Origin: Bacteroidota bacterium
GTDB lineage: Bacteria; Bacteroidota; Bacteroidia; Flavobacteriales; Flavobacteriaceae
Direction of reading: 5' to 3'
NCBI GenBank assembly: GCA_023437485.1
Contig: JAEZGB010000182.1
Location: forward strand, 1 to 18,934
DNA length: 18,934 nucleotides
The notes under the pieces were generated by a model. It ran no database searches and was not told the DNA's origin. It worked only from the letters and a program-made list of their open reading frames with translations. Positions 8,875 through 14,768 of the stretch are shown here, piece by piece. A program made the position numbers and the translations under genes. Within the stretch, counting starts at the first letter, position 1. The number at the start of each line of letters is the position of its first letter.

Positions 8875-9459
8875 ATGGCTAATGTTCAAATCCCCGATGC
8901 TTTATTGGTGAAGAGTTATGTTGCAGGAGATGAAAACGCTTTAGCAACTTTGATCACCAGGCACCAATCCAAGATTTACGGCTTCATATATTCGAAAATT
9001 TCCGATAGGGACGTTTCCGACGATATATTCCAGGATACTTTTATCAAAGTCATCAAGACCCTGAAATCGCATTCCTATAATGAAGAGGGCAAATTCCTGC
9101 CTTGGGTCATGCGGATCGCGCATAACCTGATTGTTGACCACTTTCGCCGAAACAAGAAAATGCCAATGTTCCGCGAAACCGAAGAATTTTCGATCTTTTC
9201 CATTATGAGCGATAATTCTCCAAATATCGAAAGCCGGATCATCACTTCGCAGGTTGAAACCGACCTGCAAAAACTCATCGATGAGTTGCCAAAAGATCAG
9301 CGTGAGGTTCTTGTCATGCGGATGTATCAGGACCTGAGTTTCAAGGAAATTTCCGAACTGACCGGCGTGAGCATCAACACCGCCCTGGGAAGGATGCGTT
9401 ACGCACTGATGAATCTTCGGAAAGTCATTGACAGGCACAACATAATTTTGACAAACTGA
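8875..9459 (+). CDS. ECF-type RNA polymerase sigma factor (sigma-70 family)
   Basis: A 194-residue group IV sigma factor that would direct RNA polymerase to an alternative promoter set. Region 2 covers about 24-95: the core-binding helix is around RDVSDDIFQDTFIKVIKTL, and the -10 recognition/melting segment around LPWVMRIAHNLIVDHFRRNKK. After a linker of variable sequence (96-125), region 4 at about 133-183 starts LPKDQREVLVMRMYQDLSFKEISE and has the helix-turn-helix ISELTGVSINTALGRMRYALMNLRK. There is no membrane anti-sigma factor beside it; instead a 50-residue ORF follows 37 bases downstream and shares the terminator. Close relatives are widespread in flavobacteria in my recollection. Which signal activates it is unknown; without an anti-sigma partner, control may be transcriptional or by another protein. 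Confidence 0.93.
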   Translation: MANVQIPDALLVKSYVAGDENALATLITRHQSKIYGFIYSKISDRDVSDDIFQDTFIKVIKTLKSHSYNEEGKFLPWVMRIAHNLIVDHFRRNKKMPMFRETEEFSIFSIMSDNSPNIESRIITSQVETDLQKLIDELPKDQREVLVMRMYQDLSFKEISELTGVSINTALGRMRYALMNLRKVIDRHNIILTN

Positions 9460-9496
9460 CAATATTTTGGAAGCCGCCTCGTTTTATCATTATAAA

Positions 9497-9649
9497 ATGA
9501 CAGACATGGCGAAAATCTACACTGAAAAATCGTTAGAAGCTTCGAAAATGTTACCTAAGAAACAAACCGTCAATTTCCTGCTGAGCTATTCCCGATCACT
9601 GAAGATCGTGCGCAAGGGGCGCTTGACATTCGAATGCATCGCGAATTAA
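9497..9649 (+). CDS. Small conserved protein encoded downstream of the ECF sigma factor
   Basis: A 50-residue basic protein with no signal peptide or membrane helix. Its core reads YTEKSLEASKMLPKKQTVNF, then LLSYSRSLKIV, and ends FECIAN. ATG 9497 is chosen; ATG 9506 would give 47 residues, and the frame opens further upstream to 9467. I believe it is real. It lies 37 bases after the sigma factor on the same strand, it is immediately followed by a strong terminator, and a similar small ORF with the same motif follows this sigma factor in other flavobacteria as far as I recall. The function is unknown; a role as a regulator or binding partner of the sigma factor is only a guess from position. 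Its stop overlaps the convergent nth stop by 4 bases. Confidence 0.7.
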   Translation: MTDMAKIYTEKSLEASKMLPKKQTVNFLLSYSRSLKIVRKGRLTFECIAN

Positions 9650-10326
9650 GAAACTCCCGGCCGTTTTGGACCGGGATTTTTTTTGCCCCATTCTTTTATT
9701 ACCGATGCGCGCCCGATGGTAGCGGTGATTATGTCTTTCGCAAGGTCCCAACCCCGGGCCGGCGAATATTGCCTGCCGTACCAGATGATTTGCAAATGCA
9801 ATTTGTTCCATTTTTCCTGAGGAAAGATTTTTTTGGCATCGCGCTCGGTTTGCACCACTGACTTGCCATTGGACAAACCCCATCGGTACATCAGCCTGTG
9901 AATATGCGTATCAACCGGGAACGCGGGAACACCGAACGCCTGCGACATCACCACACTTGCCGTCTTGTGCCCGACGGCCGGCAGTTTCTCCAAAGCCTCG
10001 ATATCGGCGGGAACGGCACCGTTGTAATCGCGCAGCAGGATTTGCGACAAGCCGTGGATTCCTTTGGATTTCATCGGCGAAAGCCCGCAAGGCCTTATGA
10101 TGTCCTGAATTTCCTCGATTGACATTTTGATCATGTCATGCGGATTGTCGGCTTTTGCAAACAACAAAGGTGTGATCTGGTTGACCCGGACATCAGTGCA
10201 TTGTGCCGAAAGCAATACCGCGACCAGCAGGGTGTACGGATCCTTGTGATCCAGCGGAACCGGAACCTCCGGGTAAATTTCGTCCAGTGTCCGGATGATA
10301 AAATCGGCTTTTTCCTTTCGCGTCAT
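9646..10326 (-). CDS. nth: Endonuclease III-like DNA glycosylase/AP lyase without Fe-S cysteines
   Basis: A 226-residue HhH-GPD DNA glycosylase of base-excision repair, expected to remove oxidised pyrimidines and cut the abasic site. The helix-hairpin-helix LPAVGHKTASVV contains the catalytic lysine K121, and the catalytic aspartate is D139 in FPVDTHIHRL. The only cysteines are C43 and C80, so the C-terminal Cys-X6-Cys-X2-Cys-X5-Cys that binds a [4Fe-4S] cluster in Escherichia coli Nth is absent. The segment after IIWYGRQYSPARGW instead reads DLAKDIITATIGRASVIKEW. ATG 10326 is preferred to the TTG at 10353, which sits by a -7 promoter match. The last 10 or so residues (Lys/Pro/Gly-rich) are encoded by the terminator of the opposing operon. 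The gene is divergent from the peroxiredoxin gene. Confidence 0.93.
   Translation of the reverse strand: MTRKEKADFIIRTLDEIYPEVPVPLDHKDPYTLLVAVLLSAQCTDVRVNQITPLLFAKADNPHDMIKMSIEEIQDIIRPCGLSPMKSKGIHGLSQILLRDYNGAVPADIEALEKLPAVGHKTASVVMSQAFGVPAFPVDTHIHRLMYRWGLSNGKSVVQTERDAKKIFPQEKWNKLHLQIIWYGRQYSPARGWDLAKDIITATIGRASVIKEWGKKNPGPKRPGVS
9655..9684 (+). terminator. Rho-independent terminator of the sigma factor operon, inside nth
   Basis: TCCCGG (9655-9660) pairs perfectly with CCGGGA (9671-9676); an inner CC/GG pair can form past a bulged A. The hairpin is followed by eight T (9677-9684). It begins six bases after the stop at 9649 and lies entirely within the last codons (about 215-224) of the convergent endonuclease III gene. 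On the - strand it is not followed by a T-run, so it acts for the + strand only. Confidence 0.85.
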
Positions 10327-10342
10327 TTGTGTAAATTGGATG

Positions 10343-10350
10343 CAAATATA
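10343..10350 (-). promoter_or_regulatory. Candidate Bacteroidota -7 box for nth
   Basis: On the - strand TATATTTG fits TAnnTTTG and predicts transcription from about 10336, a leader of about 10 bases before ATG 10326. No -33 element at normal spacing was found. The divergent peroxiredoxin starts only 30 bases away, so its promoter must lie in or beside the first codons of nth. Confidence 0.4.
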
Positions 10351-10355
10351 CAACG

Positions 10356-10808
10356 ATGCAAACTTTGAACGCAGGGGACAGGGCTCCCGAATTCAGTCAG
10401 TTAGACCAGGACGGTAAACTACATCAATTGAGCGATTACAAGGGCCGTAAACTGGTGGTGTTTTTTTACCCAAAGGCCGACACGCCGGGTTGTACCGCCG
10501 AGGCCTGCAATCTTCGGGACAATTACCGGCAACTTAAGGACCAGGGCTATGAATTGTTGGGCGTAAGCGCCGATTCAGCAAAGCGGCAAGCAAAATTTAG
10601 GGATAAGTACAAATTTCCGTTTCCGCTTCTGGCCGATGAAGACAAATCGATGCTCAACGCATTTGGCGTCTGGGGCCCGAAAAAATTTATGGGCCGCACA
10701 TACGACGGCATCCATCGAAGGACATTCATCATCGATGAAAACGGTATGATCGAAAGGGTGATCGATGATGTGAAGACAAAAGATCACGCGGCGCAAATAC
10801 TGGGGTAG
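10356..10808 (+). CDS. bcp: Thioredoxin-dependent thiol peroxidase (BCP/PrxQ-type peroxiredoxin)
   Basis: A 150-residue cytoplasmic peroxiredoxin that reduces hydrogen peroxide and organic hydroperoxides with electrons from thioredoxin. The thioredoxin-fold AhpC/TSA domain fills the protein. The active-site stretch FYPKADTPGCTAEACNLRD (37-55) holds the peroxidatic cysteine C46 and a second cysteine C51 four residues later, the arrangement of atypical 2-Cys BCP enzymes. The catalytic Thr/Ser (T43) and a downstream RRTFIIDENG stretch are also as expected. The length is normal. ATG 10356 is 29 bases from the divergent nth ATG. The TAG stop overlaps the first two bases of the inverted-repeat element that follows. 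Confidence 0.95.
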   Translation: MQTLNAGDRAPEFSQLDQDGKLHQLSDYKGRKLVVFFYPKADTPGCTAEACNLRDNYRQLKDQGYELLGVSADSAKRQAKFRDKYKFPFPLLADEDKSMLNAFGVWGPKKFMGRTYDGIHRRTFIIDENGMIERVIDDVKTKDHAAQILG

Positions 10809-10983
10809 CTGTCAGCTGTCAGCCCTCAGTTTGTATCGTTAACTGATTTGCTTTTGAATAAGGACGGAACCATACCGAAAACTCCGAATGGAATTTCGAT
10901 AGGGTGCCTACAGGCTGATATGAATTCTAGACACGACGCTAACCTTGAATAAGCTGACTCCTGACATCTGATAGCTGACAGCT
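10807..10983. repeat. Intergenic element bounded by inverted heptamer repeats
   Basis: The left end AGCTGTCAGCTGTCAG (10807-10822) and right end CTGATAGCTGACAGCT (10968-10983) are inverted copies differing at one position, which still pairs as G-U in RNA. Extended to 23 bases the ends match at 19. Each end is built of heptamers: AGCTGTC twice plus AGCCCTC on the left; AGCTGAC, TCCTGAC, ATCTGAT, AGCTGAC, AGCT on the right (10952-10983). The centre (10829-10951) has no ORF or RNA gene that I can recognise. The element exactly fills the gap between two convergent stop codons. It may be a non-autonomous mobile repeat (REP/MITE-like) or serve as a terminator. No target-site duplication is obvious. 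Confidence 0.65.
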
Positions 10984-10985
10984 TT

Positions 10986-12446
10986 TTAAGCCTTCTCCTC
11001 TAACACCTTTTCCGGATCATAGCCAAACAACCTGTCCCGCTTGATCATGTTCGCAATTCCGGCGGGCAGCATTTCTTCCCATCCGGGCTTGCCTTTGCTG
11101 ATCATTTTGAGCACCACACGCGAGAAGATCTCCAGCGTATCGCGGTCAAAATCATCGATGTCAATAACTTTGCCGTTAAATTTGAAGAATTTGTAGAGCT
11201 CTTTCATCCTCGGATGGACTTTGAGATTTTCCGAGTTGATGATTTCGCCATTCTCATCCAGCATGGGGTAGAGGAATACCTTGAGGTCGCGGTAAAAAAG
11301 TTTCCCAAAGGCCTCCAGGATACCGCCGCTGAGGTGACGGTAGTATTTCTCGTCAAAAATATCGACAAGATTGTTGACTCCCATCGCCAATCCCATACGG
11401 GCTTTGGTGTAATTTGAGAAATATTCGACAACCTTGTAATATTCCTGGAAATTGGAAATCATGACGGTTTGGCCCAGCGAGCAAAGCAATTCGGCGCGGT
11501 CCATAAAGTCACGTTCGTCAATTTCACCGTCAGAACGCAGGTTGGAAAGCGTAATTTCAAAAACGACCAACGTGTTTTTTGGCTCCACCTTGCTCTCCTG
11601 GAGAAACATCTTTAGCGACTTCTCATACATATCCATGTTGACGCGGGTTACCGGCCGAAAACTTCCCCGGAGCGCCAGGATGTTTTTCTTGTACAGGATC
11701 GCCGCGGGAAGGATATTGTTTCCATTAGGGTCAAACATCACCGCATCGGTCATGCCGTTCTTTACAAGCTGAAGGCTCATCAACCGGTTATCAACCTCGG
11801 CAAAGCGCGGACCGGCAAAATTAATCGTGTCGATTTCCAGTTGATCCTTATCAAGATGGTCATACAGGTACCTAAGCAATTTCTTCGGGTCATTGTATTT
11901 GTAAAACGCACCATAAATCAGGTTTACGCCCAAAATACCCAGAGTTTCCTGTTGCAGCCTGGCATCGTTTTCCTTAAAGCGGATGTGGATGATGATCTCG
12001 TTATAATCTTCGTCAGGCTCCAACTGGTATCGGATCCCTACCCACCCATGGCCTTTGAACTGTTTGGCAAAGTCAATGGTGGCCACCGTATTTGCATAGG
12101 AAAAGAAAAGTTTTCCAGGATGTTTGTCGCGGCTAAGCCTGTGTTCGATCAGGTCCACTTCATGCGCGAGCATCTTCTTGAGCCGGCTCTCGGTCACGTA
12201 CCGGCCATCGGCTTCGGCGCCGTATATCGCGTCGCTAAAATCCTTGTCATAGGCCGACATCGCCTTTGCGATGGTACCAGAAGAGCCGCCGGACCTAAAA
12301 AAATGGCGAACGGTTTCCTGACCGGCGCCAATCTCGGCAAAGGTTCCGTAAATGTTTTCATTGAGGTTGATCCGGAGGGCTTTGTCCTTGATCGAGGGGA
12401 TCTGCTCGATGACTTTATCGCCTTTTAACGTTATTTCGGTACTCAT
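10986..12446 (-). CDS. Conserved 486-residue protein of unknown function
   Basis: A soluble 486-residue protein without signal peptide, membrane helix or cofactor motif that I recognise. The opening (SIKDKALRINLNENIYGTFAEIGAGQETVRHFFRSGG) and the stretches SYANTVATIDFAKQ, ETLGILGVNLIYGAFY and NILALRGSFRPVTRVNMDMY belong to a family that is highly conserved across Bacteroidota as I recall it. Database entries for this family carry conflicting names (for example nicotinate-nucleotide adenylyltransferase or TonB-dependent receptor), and nothing in the sequence supports either: there is no HxGH nucleotidyltransferase motif and no plug or barrel. ATG 12446 is the first start in frame with the conserved N-terminus. 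The gene is single, divergent from the MBL hydrolase, with a candidate -7 box at 12478-12471. Confidence 0.88.
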   Translation of the reverse strand: MSTEITLKGDKVIEQIPSIKDKALRINLNENIYGTFAEIGAGQETVRHFFRSGGSSGTIAKAMSAYDKDFSDAIYGAEADGRYVTESRLKKMLAHEVDLIEHRLSRDKHPGKLFFSYANTVATIDFAKQFKGHGWVGIRYQLEPDEDYNEIIIHIRFKENDARLQQETLGILGVNLIYGAFYKYNDPKKLLRYLYDHLDKDQLEIDTINFAGPRFAEVDNRLMSLQLVKNGMTDAVMFDPNGNNILPAAILYKKNILALRGSFRPVTRVNMDMYEKSLKMFLQESKVEPKNTLVVFEITLSNLRSDGEIDERDFMDRAELLCSLGQTVMISNFQEYYKVVEYFSNYTKARMGLAMGVNNLVDIFDEKYYRHLSGGILEAFGKLFYRDLKVFLYPMLDENGEIINSENLKVHPRMKELYKFFKFNGKVIDIDDFDRDTLEIFSRVVLKMISKGKPGWEEMLPAGIANMIKRDRLFGYDPEKVLEEKA

Positions 12447-12470
12447 CTTACTGGATACTTTCCTGTTTTA

Positions 12471-12478
12471 CAAAGTTA
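12471..12478 (-). promoter_or_regulatory. Candidate Bacteroidota -7 box for the 486-aa conserved protein
   Basis: On the - strand TAACTTTG fits TAnnTTTG. Transcription would start near 12464, about 18 bases before ATG 12446. No clear -33 element. Confidence 0.4.
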
Positions 12479-12510
12479 ACAAAACTAAGGTGTGGCGAGG
12501 GATTTAATTA

Positions 12511-12518
12511 TACTTTTG
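12511..12518 (+). promoter_or_regulatory. Candidate Bacteroidota -7 box for the MBL-fold hydrolase
   Basis: TACTTTTG fits TAnnTTTG. The predicted start of transcription, near 12525, lies only about seven bases before the TTG start codon at 12532, so the message would be almost leaderless. No clear -33 element. Confidence 0.4.
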
Positions 12519-12531
12519 TAAAAAAATAACA

Positions 12532-13299
12532 TTGAAACTTTACTTTCTGGGTACCGGAACTTCGCAGGGCATTCCCGTCATCGGGAGCACGCATCCGGTT
12601 TGCCTGAGCAACGATCCCAGAGATAGAAGATTGCGCGTTTCCGTATGGATTCACTGGGACCAGGGTTCGATTGTTATTGACTGTGGCCCGGACTTTCGTC
12701 AGCAGATGCTCACCAGCGGCTGCACACATATTGACGCGCTGCTTTTTACCCATGAACACGCTGACCATACCGCAGGGCTTGACGATATCCGGCCGTTCAA
12801 TTTCAGGCAGGGCGATTTGCCTGTTTATGCACATCCCCGGGTAATTGAAAATCTCAAACGCCGATTTGATTATATTTTTGCCACCCACGACCGTTATCCC
12901 GGCGCACCGTCAATCCTCCCGGTGGAAATTTCGGGTGAGCGGGCCTTTAGCATCAAAGGGCAGACAATCCTGCCGATTAATGTGATGCACGGCAATCTTC
13001 AGGCATTTGGGTTCAGGATTGGCGATGTGGCTTACCTCACTGATGTAAAAACCATTGAACGCGCCGAATCGCGTAAACTTGAAGGGGTGAAAGTCCTGGT
13101 AGTCAACGCGCTTCGCGAAGACCCGCACGAAACGCATTTTAATCTCGCCGAGGCCCTTGATTTTATCGCGCTGATCCGTCCGGAAAAGGCCTACCTGACA
13201 CACATCAGCCACAAAATGGGGTTTCACGCCGAAGTGGAGCGCCGTCTCCCGCCCAATGTTTTCCTGGCCTATGACAATCTAGAAATCTCAATACCATGA
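12532..13299 (+). CDS. MBL-fold metallo-hydrolase (PhnP-like), TTG start
   Basis: A 255-residue metallo-beta-lactamase-fold hydrolase. The two-metal site is complete: HEHADH (H74, H76, D78, H79), H153 in NVMHG, D171 in YLTDVK, and a C-terminal histidine in LTHISHKMGFH (H224, H227 or H232). The opening MKLYFLGTGTSQGIPVIG and the overall layout resemble the PhnP/cyclic phosphodiesterase-like branch, so a phosphodiester substrate is plausible but not shown. The start is TTG at 12532. This is the only start in frame: a TAA lies at 12505-12507, no ATG or GTG follows it before 12532, and the conserved N-terminus begins exactly here. Its stop overlaps the next gene's ATG (ATGA), so the two are probably coupled. 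Confidence 0.9.
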   Translation: MKLYFLGTGTSQGIPVIGSTHPVCLSNDPRDRRLRVSVWIHWDQGSIVIDCGPDFRQQMLTSGCTHIDALLFTHEHADHTAGLDDIRPFNFRQGDLPVYAHPRVIENLKRRFDYIFATHDRYPGAPSILPVEISGERAFSIKGQTILPINVMHGNLQAFGFRIGDVAYLTDVKTIERAESRKLEGVKVLVVNALREDPHETHFNLAEALDFIALIRPEKAYLTHISHKMGFHAEVERRLPPNVFLAYDNLEISIP

Positions 13300-13796
13300 A
13301 AAAATCCCTCTTGCTGTATCTGCTTATCATCGCTTTGTTGATGAACCTTTTCACCTATATGTATTTTACCCGGAAAGAATCGGCGGCGCCCGAGATAAAA
13401 AAGGAAAATATAGGGGCCGTGCGCGACAGTCTGGAGCAGGTGAGGGCGTCACTTGCCGATGCCGGCTATTTTACGTTAATATACAATCAGAACGCTCAAA
13501 ATTATTTTGTCAACAGTTCCAACGTGAGCATGTCATTTGAACAGCTTGAGCCTCACATCAAGAACCAGTTGTTGGCTTTCAATGACCTTCCGGAAGGCAA
13601 TCCGCATACCGGGCAAAGCAGGCTAAGCGCCGGAAAATTCATTATCAACAAAGCGCAGGTCCTGAACCACCGCTGGATCATTGCTGACTACAGCGACGGG
13701 GAATATTGGGGGGAGGTATTGCTGAAGTACTTTATTGAAGAAGACGGTTCAGTGACATTTGAAGTCATCCAATCGCTGCTTTACCAAAATAATTAG
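13296..13796 (+). CDS. Membrane-anchored hypothetical protein
   Basis: A 166-residue protein with one N-terminal hydrophobic helix (about 5-25, LLLYLLIIALLMNLFTYMYF) that fits a membrane anchor better than a cleaved signal peptide, since no cleavage site follows and residues RKES come next. The remainder is a polar domain of about 135 residues predicted to lie in the periplasm, with a charged stretch (33-56) that could form a short coiled coil and a later WIIADYSDGEYWGEVLLKYF segment. I do not recognise the family. The ATGA overlap with the MBL hydrolase suggests coexpression. The stop overlaps the convergent esterase stop by 4 bases. Confidence 0.82.
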   Translation: MKKSLLLYLLIIALLMNLFTYMYFTRKESAAPEIKKENIGAVRDSLEQVRASLADAGYFTLIYNQNAQNYFVNSSNVSMSFEQLEPHIKNQLLAFNDLPEGNPHTGQSRLSAGKFIINKAQVLNHRWIIADYSDGEYWGEVLLKYFIEEDGSVTFEVIQSLLYQNN

Positions 13797-14446
13797 CGCT
13801 TGGTTTTATTTAGCCAGTCCAGCAGATCGTAAAAATTTTGCGGTGCCACTCCATGCCCAACCGGATATTCGCGATATTGCGCCGAAATCCCAAGGCTGTC
13901 CAGGACTGGTTTTGCCCTTCGCGCCCATTCCACCGGGATCACCTGGTCCTGCGTTCCGTGGGATATAAAGACCCCGAGATTTGAGAAATCACGGTCGCGA
14001 TAGCCTTCCAGAAGAATTTCCTCGTTAAGATAGCCACTCATGGCCGCCACGCGCCGAACTGTTTGCGGGTAGGAAAGCGCCACGGCATAACTTAAAATGC
14101 ATCCTTGACTAAAGCCGATGAGCGTCACATCATCAGTATCAATATCATAGTGCCTGGGGAGATCGGTGATAAATTTCACAATCCGGTCACGGGATTCCAT
14201 GGCCTGCGCGTTATCGGAAAATTTGTTCATGTCGGCATCAAAATCGATGGCATACCAGGCATTGCCATAGGGCGGCAGGGCATAGGGCGCACGTACCGAG
14301 ATCACAAAGTATTCGTCGGGCAATTGCGGCGCGAATGAAAAAAGGTCTTCTTCATTACTTCCGTAGCCGTGCAACAATACCAGTACAGGATTTTTTGACG
14401 ATTTTGTCCTGGGTTCACGCACCAGATGAAAGAGTGATAAATTCAT
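13793..14446 (-). CDS. Phospholipase/carboxylesterase family serine hydrolase
   Basis: A 217-residue cytoplasmic alpha/beta hydrolase of the phospholipase/carboxylesterase (Abhydrolase_2) type. The oxyanion region LLHGYGSNEEDL (24-35) and catalytic triad are visible: S113 in GFSQG, D167 in HGTQDQVIP and H198 in VGHGVAP. Family members hydrolyse short-chain esters or lysophospholipids; the natural substrate here is unknown. It is the last gene of the - strand operon and begins one base after the stop of the small membrane protein (TGA A ATG). No terminator is seen after it, because the convergent gene's coding region starts at once. Confidence 0.92.
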   Translation of the reverse strand: MNLSLFHLVREPRTKSSKNPVLVLLHGYGSNEEDLFSFAPQLPDEYFVISVRAPYALPPYGNAWYAIDFDADMNKFSDNAQAMESRDRIVKFITDLPRHYDIDTDDVTLIGFSQGCILSYAVALSYPQTVRRVAAMSGYLNEEILLEGYRDRDFSNLGVFISHGTQDQVIPVEWARRAKPVLDSLGISAQYREYPVGHGVAPQNFYDLLDWLNKTKR

Positions 14447-14447
14447 T

Positions 14448-14768
14448 TCAGATATTTTTAAACCATTTTTGGAAATAGGGCCCCACTATGGGCACCATTC
14501 GGGCCTGGCTTTGGATGGCCGAAGCAAATCCGTATACCCAAAGCACGATAAAAAACAGCCAGAAGGCCGAGGTCACAAGCCACGAATCAAAGTACCCGAT
14601 AAAGTAACCCAGCAGGTAAAAACCAAGGTTTAGCCCCAAAGCCTGACGCACGTGAAAAGACGCGAATTCCCGGCGCGGTTCTGAGTTCATCAACATGGCA
14701 GCGATGGTACCGATGATGGTCAGGTAGGCGACAATTGCGATTTTTCTCGCTTCAGGATCAATTTTCAT
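14448..14768 (-). CDS. Small multi-pass membrane protein (DUF4870/Tic20-like)
   Basis: A 106-residue protein with three hydrophobic segments, roughly 10-26, 44-60 and 65-86, and the short soluble motif FASFHVRQALGLNL at about 35-48, typical of the DUF4870/Tic20-like group of small membrane proteins. ATG 14768 is preferred; the TTG at 14810 would run far into the dihydroorotase-like gene. The chosen start overlaps that gene's end by 11 bases and the stop is one base from the esterase ATG. The function is unknown. Confidence 0.85.
   Translation of the reverse strand: MKIDPEARKIAIVAYLTIIGTIAAMLMNSEPRREFASFHVRQALGLNLGFYLLGYFIGYFDSWLVTSAFWLFFIVLWVYGFASAIQSQARMVPIVGPYFQKWFKNI

Noticed and set aside
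11841..12428. 195-residue open frame on the + strand, antisense to the 486-aa conserved protein
   Set aside because: It has no recognisable domain and is fully contained in a strongly conserved gene on the other strand; open antisense frames are common in GC-moderate coding DNA.
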